From Buttiauxella sp. A111 (GTDB taxonomy: Bacteria; Pseudomonadota; Gammaproteobacteria; Enterobacterales; Enterobacteriaceae), in assembly GCF_014189855.1 (NCBI RefSeq), contig NZ_BJFN01000003.1, positions 310,001-374,000 on the forward strand: DNA of 64,000 nt, given 5' to 3'. Every line of letters begins with the position of its first letter. Position 1 is the first letter of the stretch. The notes beneath the pieces were generated by a model. That model ran no database searches, had not been told where the DNA came from, and saw only the letters and a list, made by a program, of their open reading frames with translations. The position numbers and the translations under genes were made by a program. Shown one piece after another: positions 1 to 7,761 of the stretch.

Positions 1-695
1 TGTTTTTGCCGCGCTTTATTCAAATGGGTGCGGCGATGGCATCACGCCCTGAATGCGAAACCCTTAAAAATTTGCGCCCCATCGGCATCGAATGTGAAGC
101 CGCTATGTTCCGCGCAACGGCTGGCGTAAACACGCACAAAGGCAGCATTTTTTCACTCGGATTACTGTGTGCCGCAATAGGGCGTTTACATCAGCAACAG
201 CGTGCCACAACGCCTGTGGCGATTTGTGAAACCGTTGCGGCCTTTTGCCATGGGATAACCCGACGAGAGCTTCAGCAAAACAACCTTCAAGAGACCGCCG
301 GACAACGGCTTTTCCGACAATCCGGGCTAACCGGGGCTCGCGGGGAAGCCGAAGCAGGTTATCCGTTGGTGTTAACTCGTGCGCTGCCGCATTACCACTC
401 GAAACTGGCCCAGGGAACCACTCCTGAACTGGCCTTGCTCGACACGCTACTGGTGTTGATGGCGCACAACGGCGATACCAACGTTGCTTCACGCGGAGGC
501 AGCGCTGGCCTGAGCTGGCTGCAACAGCGTGCCCACATGCTGCTACGCAACGGCGGTATCCAGCAGCCTGAAGACCTGGATCATTTGTACGATTTCGACG
601 CCGCCTGCATAACGCGCAATTTAAGTCCTGGAGGCAGCGCCGACCTGCTGATCATTACCTGGTTTTTAGCCCAAATCTCGCCCTACACACCTTAA
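1..695 (+). CDS. citG: Triphosphoribosyl-dephospho-CoA synthase, 3' part (CitG)
   Basis: CitG makes the precursor of the phosphoribosyl-dephospho-CoA prosthetic group of citrate lyase from ATP and dephospho-CoA. The reading frame is already open at base 3, so the gene starts outside the window; about 230 residues of a family of roughly 290 are present. Family motifs are clear: [13 protein letters not shown], the [10 protein letters not shown] loop and SPGGSADLL near the C-terminus. It ends 37 bases before citT on the same strand, the order of the E. coli citCDEFXGT operon, so co-transcription with citT is likely. The fragment itself is intact and in frame. Whether citCDEFX lie upstream cannot be seen. 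Confidence 0.93.
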   Translation, partial: FLPRFIQMGAAMASRPECETLKNLRPIGIECEAAMFRATAGVNTHKGSIFSLGLLCAAIGRLHQQQRATTPVAICETVAAFCHGITRRELQQNNLQETAGQRLFRQSGLTGARGEAEAGYPLVLTRALPHYHSKLAQGTTPELALLDTLLVLMAHNGDTNVASRGGSAGLSWLQQRAHMLLRNGGIQQPEDLDHLYDFDAACITRNLSPGGSADLLIITWFLAQISPYTP

Positions 696-732
696 TTATC
701 AATCATAAAAATGTCTTACTGGAGAATCAGTT

Positions 733-2196
733 ATGTCTGTTTCAAAAGATAAAATATGGAAATTGCTGGCCCCGTTGCTGGTGATGGCAGTGATGCTGCT
801 CATCCCAGTCCCTGACGGCATGCCACCGCAGGCATGGCACTATTTTGCGGTATTTGTCGCGATGATCGTCGGGATGATCCTCGAGCCCATTCCAGCCACC
901 GCCATCAGTTTTATCGCGGTGACCATCTGCGTTATCGGCAGTGATTATCTGCTGTTCGATGCAAAAGAGTTAGCCGACCCGGCTTTCGACTCAGGAAAAC
1001 AAGCCCTGAAATGGGGGCTTGCGGGCTTCTCCAGCACCACCGTTTGGCTAGTGTTCGGCGCGTTTATCTTTGCACTGGGATATGAAGTCACCGGGCTTGG
1101 CCGCCGTATCGCGTTATTCATGGTGAAATTCATGGGTAAACGCACGCTGACGCTGGGTTACGCGATTGTCATCATTGATATTCTGCTCGCCCCGTTTACG
1201 CCGTCAAATACCGCGCGTACCGGCGGCACCGTGTTCCCGGTAATCAAAAACCTGCCGCCGCTGTTCCAGTCTTTCCCTAACGATCCTTCGTCCAAGCGTA
1301 TCGGCGGTTACCTGATGTGGATGATGGTGATAAGTACCAGCCTCAGCTCGTCGATGTTTATCACCGGTGCCGCGCCCAACGTATTGGGGCTGGAGTTTGT
1401 CAACAAAATTGCTGGCATTCAGATTAGCTGGATGCAATGGTTCCTGAGCTTCCTGCCGGTCGGGATTATTTTGCTTATAGTGGCTCCGTGGCTCTCTTAT
1501 GTCCTCTACAAACCAGAGGTCACGCACAGTGAAGAAGTTTCAGGCTGGGCGAAAGATGCGCTGCAAGAGATGGGCAGCCTCACGCGCAAAGAGATAACGC
1601 TGATTTGCCTGGTACTGCTGAGTCTTGGGCTGTGGGTTTTTGGCGGTGAAATGATTGATGCGACTGCGGTTGGTCTGCTGGCGGTCTCCCTGATGCTGGC
1701 GCTGCACGTCGTGCCCTGGAAAGACATCACCAAATACAACAGCGCATGGAACACATTAGTTAATCTCGCCACTCTGGTTGTAATGGCAAGCGGTCTTACC
1801 CGCTCCGGTTTTATCGACTGGTTTGCCAATACCATGAGCTCCCACCTGGAAGGTTTTTCGCCGAACACCACGGTTATCGTGCTGGTACTGGTGTTCTACT
1901 TCGCGCACTACCTGTTTGCCAGCCTGTCCGCGCACACCGCCACCATGCTTCCCGTCATCCTGGCCGTGGGGAAAGGTATTCCGGGCGTGCCCATGGAACA
2001 CCTGTGCATTCTGCTGGTTCTTTCTATCGGTATCATGGGCTGCCTGACACCTTACGCAACGGGTCCTGGGGTCATTATTTATGGCTGCGGCTACGTAAAA
2101 TCGAAAGACTACTGGCGCCTGGGTGCAATTTTCGGCGTGATTTTTATCACCATGCTGCTGTGCGTTGGCTGGCCGATTCTGGCGCTGTGGAGTTGA
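733..2196 (+). CDS. citT: Citrate:succinate antiporter CitT
   Basis: Inner-membrane exchanger of the DASS/SLC13-related family that imports citrate and exports succinate during anaerobic citrate fermentation. The 487-residue length equals E. coli CitT. The protein is almost entirely hydrophobic, with about 12-14 predicted membrane segments. It has the duplicated family signatures FTPSNTARTGGTVFPV (about residue 156) and the SAHTATMLP / TPYATGPGVI region near the C-terminus. The start ATG follows an ACTGGAG Shine-Dalgarno sequence. It lies directly after citG and before a strong terminator, so it is the last gene of the cit operon. Confidence 0.96.
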   Translation: MSVSKDKIWKLLAPLLVMAVMLLIPVPDGMPPQAWHYFAVFVAMIVGMILEPIPATAISFIAVTICVIGSDYLLFDAKELADPAFDSGKQALKWGLAGFSSTTVWLVFGAFIFALGYEVTGLGRRIALFMVKFMGKRTLTLGYAIVIIDILLAPFTPSNTARTGGTVFPVIKNLPPLFQSFPNDPSSKRIGGYLMWMMVISTSLSSSMFITGAAPNVLGLEFVNKIAGIQISWMQWFLSFLPVGIILLIVAPWLSYVLYKPEVTHSEEVSGWAKDALQEMGSLTRKEITLICLVLLSLGLWVFGGEMIDATAVGLLAVSLMLALHVVPWKDITKYNSAWNTLVNLATLVVMASGLTRSGFIDWFANTMSSHLEGFSPNTTVIVLVLVFYFAHYLFASLSAHTATMLPVILAVGKGIPGVPMEHLCILLVLSIGIMGCLTPYATGPGVIIYGCGYVKSKDYWRLGAIFGVIFITMLLCVGWPILALWS

Positions 2197-2216
2197 TGGA
2201 TAGAAATGCTGAATAC

Positions 2217-2241
2217 AAGCGCCTCGCGAGGCGCTTTTTTT
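2217..2241 (+). terminator. Terminator of the cit operon
   Basis: A palindrome AAGCGCCTCGCGAGGCGCTT is followed by a run of T, 20 bases after the citT stop. This is a canonical intrinsic terminator. Confidence 0.92.
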
Positions 2242-2283
2242 ATGTTTAAATAAGGAATCATCATCTAACAGAATGAGTAAGGC

Positions 2284-3087
2284 ATGAAATTTATCTGCCA
2301 AACCACGCTACTTACCCTCGCGTGCGCCGCCAGTTTCCACTCCATGGCTGAAGATCTGCAACCTAAACAATATGGCGATTTCGATCGTTATGTATTGGCG
2401 CTTTCATGGCAAACCGGCTTTTGCCAGAGCATGCATGAGCGCAATCGTGACGAACCAACTGAATGCAAAATCCAGCAGGAACAAAATGATAAACGCGCAT
2501 TTTTGACAGTGCATGGGCTGTGGCCGGGATTGCCAAAATCCGTCGCATCACGCGGTGTGGATGAAAAACGCTGGATGCGTTACGGCTGCTCAACCCGCCC
2601 AGTGCCAAACATGGCGGAAGTTCGCGGTTCACAAAAGTGCCAGGCACCAGCACCTGAATTATCCCCCGACATCGCCAGTAAACTCGCCGGCGTCATGCCT
2701 GGAGCAGGCGGGAAATCGTGTCTGGATCGTTATGAATTTGCCAAGCATGGTGCCTGTTTCGGCTTTAACCCCAATGCGTATTTCGGCACTATGGTGCGCC
2801 TGAATAGTGAATTCAAGCAAAGCGCTTTCGGAACCTTCCTCGCAGAAAACTACGGCAACGTCGTGACGCGAAAAGCGTTCAATAAGGCGCTGGAGAAAAG
2901 CTGGGGGACAGAGGCGGTGAAGGCAGTAAAACTGACCTGTAACGGCAATCCGGCCTATCTGACAGAGATGCAAATCTCGCTTGATGCCGGGAAAATTAAC
3001 GGCCCACTGAACGAAAGCGCATTTGCGGCACAAAAAAATCCTGGCAACTGCGCGAAGCAATTCCGTCTGGATGCTGTCGGGTACTAA
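2284..3087 (+). CDS. rna: Ribonuclease I, periplasmic (RNase T2 family)
   Basis: Periplasmic endoribonuclease that degrades RNA non-specifically to 2',3'-cyclic nucleotides. It has 267 residues against 268 in E. coli. The first about 22 residues form a Sec signal peptide (MKF..., hydrophobic core, SMA-E cleavage site). The two RNase T2 catalytic segments are present: CAS1 LTVHGLWPGLP (about residue 80) and CAS2 EFAKHGACFG (about 155), each with its histidine. Several cysteines suit disulfides in an exported enzyme. It sits after citT as in E. coli, but rnk, its usual neighbour, is 3 kb further on. Confidence 0.96.
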   Translation: MKFICQTTLLTLACAASFHSMAEDLQPKQYGDFDRYVLALSWQTGFCQSMHERNRDEPTECKIQQEQNDKRAFLTVHGLWPGLPKSVASRGVDEKRWMRYGCSTRPVPNMAEVRGSQKCQAPAPELSPDIASKLAGVMPGAGGKSCLDRYEFAKHGACFGFNPNAYFGTMVRLNSEFKQSAFGTFLAENYGNVVTRKAFNKALEKSWGTEAVKAVKLTCNGNPAYLTEMQISLDAGKINGPLNESAFAAQKNPGNCAKQFRLDAVGY

Positions 3088-3096
3088 CTCCCGCTT

Positions 3097-3143
3097 AAAT
3101 ACGGAAGTCAAAAAACAATCAGTTCACTATTAGTTCCGTATTT
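3097..3143. repeat. 10-bp perfect inverted repeat downstream of rna
   Basis: AAATACGGAA (3097-3106) and its complement TTCCGTATTT (3134-3143) are separated by 27 bases. The loop is long and no T tract follows, so this may be a protein-binding or RNA-structure element rather than a terminator. It lies between the rna stop and a small ORF. Confidence 0.4.
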
Positions 3144-3149
3144 CTGGTC

Positions 3150-3164
3150 ATATGCTTTGCATAT
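3150..3164 (+). promoter_or_regulatory. Short hairpin in front of the small ORF's ribosome-binding site
   Basis: ATATGC-TTT-GCATAT is a perfect 6-bp stem with a 3-base loop, ending 8 bases before the CGGAGG Shine-Dalgarno sequence of the small ORF at 3179. It could influence translation of that ORF; this is inference from position only. Confidence 0.3.
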
Positions 3165-3178
3165 CTAGTGCGGAGGTA

Positions 3179-3331
3179 ATGATGAATACGACAAAAAGCT
3201 TTTTAAAACAGTTGAAAACTCAGTTTGAACGCGAAGGCCAGGCGCACAAATTATTAGGTTTGATTTGGCTTTCACCGCAACAGCGCTACGAAATCTTAAA
3301 AGAGATTATGTTACCGGTTGCCGGAAATTGA
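3179..3331 (+). CDS. Small hypothetical protein, 50 codons
   Basis: An ATGATG start follows a strong CGGAGG ribosome-binding site (3171-3176), and the frame runs 50 codons to TGA. The product is basic at the N-terminus (MNTTKSFLKQLKTQF), probably helical and soluble, with a QQRYEILKEIM segment, and has no membrane segment or signal peptide. I do not recognise the family. The good ribosome-binding site, the hairpins on both sides and the intrinsic terminator just after the stop argue for a real short gene. The second ATG at 3182 is an equally possible start. Expression and conservation are unknown. Confidence 0.55.
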   Translation: MMNTTKSFLKQLKTQFEREGQAHKLLGLIWLSPQQRYEILKEIMLPVAGN

Positions 3332-3338
3332 AGACGTT

Positions 3339-3368
3339 AAAAGGCGGGTGATACGTCGCTCACCCGCC
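3339..3368. terminator. Bidirectional terminator between small ORF and hydrolase
   Basis: GGCGGGTGA (3343-3351) pairs with TCACCCGCC (3360-3368). Read on the minus strand, the stem is followed by TTTT, which fits termination of the hydrolase gene; it also closes the small plus-strand ORF. Confidence 0.75.
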
Positions 3369-3374
3369 AGGACG

Positions 3375-4205
3375 TTATCCTTTCAAGAACTCCAGTAAAT
3401 CCGCATTTACCCGGTCTTTCTCGGTGGTACAAATGCCGTGCGATCCACCTTCATACACTTTGAATATCGAGTCCGGCAATGTCGCCGCCGTGACTTTCCC
3501 GCAGGTTTCAAACGGTACAATCTGATCATCATCGCCATGAATAACCAGCGTTGGGATGGTCATTTTCTTCAGGTCTTCGCGCAAGTCAGTTTCAGAAAAC
3601 GCTTTAATACAATCGTATAGCGCTTTGATCCCTCCCTGCATACCCTGCTCGACAAAACTCTCCCTTACGCCTTCCGAGATTGTCGCCCCCGGACGGTTAT
3701 AGCCATAAAATGCCAGGGTTAGCTCTTTGAAAAAGTCAGCCCGATTGGCACGCACACCTTCACGAATCCCATCAAACACATCAATGGGAACACCGTCAGG
3801 ATTGAAATCAGTTTTCACCATGATCGGCGGTACAGCACTGATTAACACGGCTTTTGCCACGCGATGAGTACCATGGCGCCCAATGTATCGCGCCACTTCT
3901 CCACCGCCAGTGGAATGACCCACATGGATAGCCTCTTTCAGATTCAAATGCGCGGTCAACTCTGCCAGATCGTCAGCATATTGATCCATATGATTTCCTT
4001 CCCAGGATTGCGATGAGCGACCATGCCCACGCCTGTCGTGAGCAATCACGCGGAATCCTTTCTGGCCCAGGAAAAACATCTGATCTTCAAACGCATCTGC
4101 TGTTAACGGCCAGCCGTGGCTGAAAACGACCGGTTGCCCTTCTCCCCAATCCTTAAAATAAAGAGAACTGCCGTCCTTTAACGTGAGTTTGTCGTAATGG
4201 CTCAT
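3375..4205 (-). CDS. Alpha/beta hydrolase, non-heme chloroperoxidase/arylesterase type
   Basis: Soluble alpha/beta-fold hydrolase of 276 residues, close to the non-heme haloperoxidase/arylesterase group. The catalytic triad can be placed: Ser98 in GHSTGG, an Asp at about 225-227 in HGDDDQIVP, and His256 in GGSHGI. The oxyanion-side motif SHGWPL is near residue 29. Natural substrates of this group are mostly unknown esters; haloperoxidase activity is usually a side reaction. The gene stands alone on the minus strand between rna and the gluconate permease, where E. coli has neither gene, and no signal peptide is seen. The substrate cannot be inferred from the neighbours. Confidence 0.85.
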   Translation of the reverse strand: MSHYDKLTLKDGSSLYFKDWGEGQPVVFSHGWPLTADAFEDQMFFLGQKGFRVIAHDRRGHGRSSQSWEGNHMDQYADDLAELTAHLNLKEAIHVGHSTGGGEVARYIGRHGTHRVAKAVLISAVPPIMVKTDFNPDGVPIDVFDGIREGVRANRADFFKELTLAFYGYNRPGATISEGVRESFVEQGMQGGIKALYDCIKAFSETDLREDLKKMTIPTLVIHGDDDQIVPFETCGKVTAATLPDSIFKVYEGGSHGICTTEKDRVNADLLEFLKG

Positions 4206-4239
4206 GATATCTCCTCTTCAGGTGATTACTGCACAAGGC

Positions 4240-4350
4240 GCATAAGTGATACGTGCATAAACCCAACAGATTTCAAGAGACAGGTAAGCGGTGAACGAGT
4301 GTGCCGCTAACGCACCTGCGACTTGAAAGATGAGGGGTATATAGAGGGTA
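4240..4350. repeat. Shortened, degenerate copy of the MITE-like palindromic repeat
   Basis: The segment containing GTGAACGAGT...CGCTAACGCACCTGC...CTTGAAAGATGAGGGGTATA aligns by eye with the right half of the repeats at 7641-7757 and 46293-46484. Its ends are inverted (TTTCAAG...CTTGAAA), but the central hairpin is missing. Boundaries are approximate. Confidence 0.5.
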
Positions 4351-4429
4351 ATGCAATTTTTTCATCAGGCAGGTTGATTTGGAGTCATCAATTCGTCAGC
4401 GAGTGTTAATGAGGGTTTATTTTGATAGT

Positions 4430-4457
4430 TTGACCTTGCTCCCAAAACGCCAATAAA
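4430..4457 (+). promoter_or_regulatory. Possible promoter of the gluconate permease gene
   Basis: TTGACC (4430-4435) and AATAAA (4452-4457) are 16 bases apart and lie just upstream of the overlapping GntR-type operators. That arrangement suits a repressed sigma-70 promoter. The -10 box is weak. Confidence 0.4.
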
Positions 4458-4485
4458 CAGGGTTCAGGCCATTCCCGAGTGGCCG

Positions 4486-4515
4486 ATGTTACCAGTATCA
4501 TGTTACCGGTATCAG
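4486..4515 (+). promoter_or_regulatory. Two overlapping GntR-type operators
   Basis: ATGTTACCAGTATCAT (4486-4501) and ATGTTACCGGTATCAG (4500-4515) both match the known enteric GntR/IdnR operator, of the form ATGTTACC-N-GTAACAT. They overlap by two bases, about 60 bases before the permease start. Repression by GntR with induction by gluconate is therefore likely; gntR itself is not in the window. Confidence 0.75.
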
Positions 4516-4576
4516 AAATGTAGTGAATAATGCAAATGCTTTATTCACCTATAAATTCGGCGTAGAGGAAAAACAA

Positions 4577-5953
4577 ATGACCGAAATAACAGCACATCTT
4601 GGCGCAGGGACCCTTCTAGGGATTGCAGCCTGTGCAGTTGTACTCCTACTTATCCTTATCATGCGTTTCAAAGTGCATGCTTTTTTGGCTTTAACCCTTG
4701 TGAGTGTCGTCGTCGCCCTGGTGACAGGCGTGCCGTTCGATAAAATTGTCCCAACTATTTTGGGCGGTTTTGGGAGCACACTGGCAGGCGTTGCGCTGCT
4801 GGTTGGTCTTGGCGCAATGATTGGCCGCTTGCTTGAAATTTCTGGCGGGGCAAAAGTACTTGCCGACACGCTAATCGGAACGTTTGGCTCGCATCGTGCT
4901 CCACTGGCGCTCGGTGTGGCATCGTTGCTGTTCGGCTTCCCAATCTTCTTTGATGCGGGCCTGGTCGTCATGCTGCCGATTATCTTCAGTGTGGCAAAAC
5001 AATTCGGCGGTTCTACGCTGAAGTACGCATTGCCTGCTGCGGGTGCATTTGCAGTCATGCACGCCCTGCTGCCACCGCATCCAGGCCCGGTTGCTGCCAG
5101 TGAACTGCTGGGTGCAAATATCGGTCTGCTGGTGATTGTTGGCCTGATTATCGCGCTTCCGACCTGGTATCTCGGCGCGTATCTGTTTGGCCTGTACGCC
5201 GGTAAAAAATTCGACGTTAAATTGCCTTCTTCTTTCCTGGGAAGCATGGAAGTCGATGCAAACCATAAGCCACCAGCATTTGGCACCGTATTAGCGATTC
5301 TGCTGCTGCCACTGGTACTGATTTTCCTCGATACTGGCCTGAATACAGCGACCGTGCTCGGTTGGGTCAGCGGTGATAATACCGTGGTTCAGTTACTGCG
5401 GATGTTGGGCAAAACGCCTATCGCACTGCTGATTACCGTCTTCTTCGCGCTTGCCGTCTTTAGTGGTCGCCACAGCCGCCAGCATCTGGAAAAAGTGTGT
5501 GATGGCGCACTCGGTCCAATCTGCGGCATCATTTTGGTGACTGGCGCGGGTGGTATGTTTGGTGGCGTTCTGCGTGCAAGTGGCATTGGTGATGCTCTGG
5601 CGGGTGTGTTATCCGATACCGGTATGCCAGTCATTGTTGCCGCGTTCGTTATCTCTACCGCACTGCGTGTCGCGCAAGGTTCTGCAACGGTCGCTCTGAC
5701 TACCACTGCCGCGTTGATTTCTCCAATGGTTGCCGTGACACCGGGTTTGAGCCAGTTCGACCTGTGCTTCATCGTGGTGGCCATTGCGGGTGGTGCGACT
5801 GTTCTGTCTCACGTGAACGACTCAGGCTTCTGGTTGGTTGGCCGTTTCCTCGAAATGGACGAGAAAACCACCCTGAAAACCTGGACCGTGATGGAAACAT
5901 TGATCGGGTCTATCGCCTTCCTGTTCGCGCTGGTAGGTAGCATAATCCTGTAA
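4577..5953 (+). CDS. Gluconate:H+ symporter, GntP family
   Basis: Inner-membrane sugar-acid permease of the GntP family (relatives GntT, GntP, GntU, IdnT, DsdX), with about 458 residues and 12-14 hydrophobic segments. Family signatures are the GFPIFFDAGLVVMLPI motif and the HALLPPHPGPVAA motif. The start chosen is ATG 4577, with GAGG 8 bases upstream (4565-4568). An in-frame ATG at 4523 would add 18 non-hydrophobic residues and overlap the operator region. The tandem GntR-type operators support gluconate, or an aldonate regulated with it, as substrate. The gene is monocistronic, followed by a terminator, and is not at this position in E. coli, so it looks like an insertion between rna and rnk. 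Confidence 0.88.
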   Translation: MTEITAHLGAGTLLGIAACAVVLLLILIMRFKVHAFLALTLVSVVVALVTGVPFDKIVPTILGGFGSTLAGVALLVGLGAMIGRLLEISGGAKVLADTLIGTFGSHRAPLALGVASLLFGFPIFFDAGLVVMLPIIFSVAKQFGGSTLKYALPAAGAFAVMHALLPPHPGPVAASELLGANIGLLVIVGLIIALPTWYLGAYLFGLYAGKKFDVKLPSSFLGSMEVDANHKPPAFGTVLAILLLPLVLIFLDTGLNTATVLGWVSGDNTVVQLLRMLGKTPIALLITVFFALAVFSGRHSRQHLEKVCDGALGPICGIILVTGAGGMFGGVLRASGIGDALAGVLSDTGMPVIVAAFVISTALRVAQGSATVALTTTAALISPMVAVTPGLSQFDLCFIVVAIAGGATVLSHVNDSGFWLVGRFLEMDEKTTLKTWTVMETLIGSIAFLFALVGSIIL

Positions 5954-6027
5954 ACTGTGCTGTTATTAAAATGTGACTGAAGTCGCTTTAAACTAAGCGT
6001 TAAGCTCAGTATCATCAACACAGACCA

Positions 6028-6055
6028 AACCCTCGCTCATTGAGTGAGGGTTTTC
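6028..6055 (+). terminator. Terminator of the gluconate permease gene
   Basis: AACCCTCGCTCA-TTGAGTGAGGGTT forms a strong stem followed by TTCTTTT. Confidence 0.9.
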
Positions 6056-6113
6056 TTTTGTAAGGTCCGCCATCAGACACAAGAGTGCCTGTTTTTTTTA
6101 CATGGAGAGAATT

Positions 6114-6524
6114 ATGTCCAGACCAGCCATTATCATTAATGAACTTGATGCCGAGCGTATCGACCGACTGCTGGAGCAACCACAATTTGCCAACCAGCCA
6201 GTCGCTCAGGCACTGAATATAGAACTGGACAGAGCAGAAATGCGTAAGCCTGAAGATATTCCGGCAGACGTCGTGACCATGAACAGCCGCGTGAAATTCC
6301 GCGATCTGGCCTCAAAAGAGGAGCATGTTCGCACGCTGGTTTACCCGGTAAACCTGACCGATAGTGACAACCAACTTTCTGTGATGGCACCCGTTGGTGC
6401 GGCACTGCTGGGTTTGCGTGTCGGTGCAACAATCAACTGGACGTTACCGAACGGTAACCAGACGCATCTGGAAGTGCTGGAGCTGCAATACCAGCCAGAA
6501 GCTGCGGGCGAATACCACCGTTAA
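6114..6524 (+). CDS. rnk: Regulator of nucleoside diphosphate kinase Rnk
   Basis: Rnk is a small GreA/GreB-like protein that binds RNA polymerase; in E. coli it affects nucleoside diphosphate kinase levels and, through RNA polymerase, transcription. The 136-residue length equals E. coli Rnk. It has a short N-terminal coiled coil (residues 1-50, [15 protein letters not shown]) and a C-terminal FKBP-like domain with [15 protein letters not shown]. The start is ATG 6114 (GGAGAG 7 bases upstream) rather than ATG 6102. In E. coli rnk is next to rna; here 3 kb of other genes separate them. It is convergent with the following repressor gene. Confidence 0.95.
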   Translation: MSRPAIIINELDAERIDRLLEQPQFANQPVAQALNIELDRAEMRKPEDIPADVVTMNSRVKFRDLASKEEHVRTLVYPVNLTDSDNQLSVMAPVGAALLGLRVGATINWTLPNGNQTHLEVLELQYQPEAAGEYHR

Positions 6525-6530
6525 TGATTG

Positions 6531-6551
6531 CCCCCTTCATAGCGAAGGGGG
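6531..6551. terminator. Bidirectional terminator between rnk and the MalI-like gene
   Basis: CCCCCTTC-ATAGC-GAAGGGGG lies between two convergent stop codons. The stem is strong but lacks a clear T run. Confidence 0.65.
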
Positions 6552-6554
6552 ACG

Positions 6555-7571
6555 TTATGCAGATTCCCGCAACACCAACTCTCCAGAAATAATAATCTTC
6601 TGTGACGGCAAAGCCGGCGTTTTTATCTTATTCACAATCAGCGTTGCGGCTTGTCGCCCGGCTTCTTCGCTGGATGCTGAAACATAGGTAAACCGGGGGG
6701 ACGTGAGATTAATGTGCATCATATCTTCGAATCCAATCAGTGAAACTTGTTGGGTCAAAAACACATCTTTACCGACGGTTCGTCCAACCTGCTGAATCCC
6801 ATTCAGGCAGCCAATAATGGCTGATGGGGAATGGCAAAGCATGGCGGTAATTTTGCTATTTTTTTCCAGTAATTGCCGGGTTAAACGGGCCGCAGCCTCG
6901 GTGTTATTTTCGCAAACGGGCGCCCACTCTTCGCGAAACGGCAGATCGTATTGCGCGAGTGCATTGCGATAACCGAGTAAACGCTCTTCGCGTATCAGGT
7001 TGGTCGCCGTGCCGCCCAAATAGGCGATATTTCGATGACCACGGTCAATCAGATAACGCGTCGCCTGGTGTCCCGCCTGGCGATTATCACGCCCAATCAC
7101 ATCCCGCCCACTGGTTACTGTCGATTCTGCAATGATCACGGTCGGCAGTGGACATTCAGCAATCAGGTCCGGTATGGAAGCTAATCGGTGATTGGCATCA
7201 AGATAAATAACCCCCGCCACGCCTTGCTGACTGAACGAGGTTAAACATTGTTGTAACTGCTCGACATCGTTTTGTGGGTGCCCAAGAAAAACCATATAAC
7301 CTTGTTTTTCCAGATAATTAACCACACTCGCCATGACGTTAACGCAAAAGGAATCATTGAAATCCCTGATAATCAGGCCAATGAGATTTGAAGTGCTGGA
7401 ACGCAGATTAGCCGCTGCCACATTATGAACGTAGCCAAGCTGTTTAATCGCAGCATTGACCTTGTCGATGGTCGCATCAGAGATCTTTCCTTTTTGACGC
7501 AGCACCAGTGAAACCGTGGAGACAGAAACGCCTGCCAGTTGTGCTACATCAATAATATTGACCTTTTTCAT
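6555..7571 (-). CDS. LacI-family repressor, MalI-like
   Basis: Transcription repressor of 338 residues: a LacI-type helix-turn-helix at residues 3-25 (NIIDVAQLAGVSVSTVSLVL), the hinge helix, then a periplasmic-binding-protein-like effector domain. The VSLVL and GLIIRD wording resembles E. coli MalI, which represses a PTS EIICB (MalX). The EIICB gene is directly upstream on the same strand (190 bases), so the two may be co-transcribed, unlike the divergent malI-malXY of E. coli. The tandem palindromes at 9325-9349 share the AACGTT core of the known MalI operator and are the likely target. The inducer is unknown. Confidence 0.85.
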   Translation of the reverse strand: MKKVNIIDVAQLAGVSVSTVSLVLRQKGKISDATIDKVNAAIKQLGYVHNVAAANLRSSTSNLIGLIIRDFNDSFCVNVMASVVNYLEKQGYMVFLGHPQNDVEQLQQCLTSFSQQGVAGVIYLDANHRLASIPDLIAECPLPTVIIAESTVTSGRDVIGRDNRQAGHQATRYLIDRGHRNIAYLGGTATNLIREERLLGYRNALAQYDLPFREEWAPVCENNTEAAARLTRQLLEKNSKITAMLCHSPSAIIGCLNGIQQVGRTVGKDVFLTQQVSLIGFEDMMHINLTSPRFTYVSASSEEAGRQAATLIVNKIKTPALPSQKIIISGELVLRESA

Positions 7572-7640
7572 CCCGTTCCTGTCACCGATAATCCATAAAA
7601 TTCAGCCCCCTGAAACATACAGCTCTTTGCCTGGCTCCGC

Positions 7641-7757
7641 TATAGCATTCGAGTTGCAGAAAGGCGGCAAGAGAACTTAGCCCCAGGAGCTTACTTGTGT
7701 AAGTGACTGGGGTAAGTGAACGCTGCCAACGCATCTGCAGCTTGAATGATGACGCGG
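7641..7757. repeat. MITE-like palindromic repeat, second copy
   Basis: About 117 bp between the EIICB and MalI-like genes. It starts near ATTCGAGTTGCAGAAAGG and ends with CATCTGCAGCTTGAATGATG, so the ends are roughly inverted. A central hairpin pairs CCCCAG...CTTAC with GTAAG...CTGGGG (7681-7712). It is clearly related to 46293-46484. Confidence 0.75.
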
Positions 7758-7761
7758 AGAG

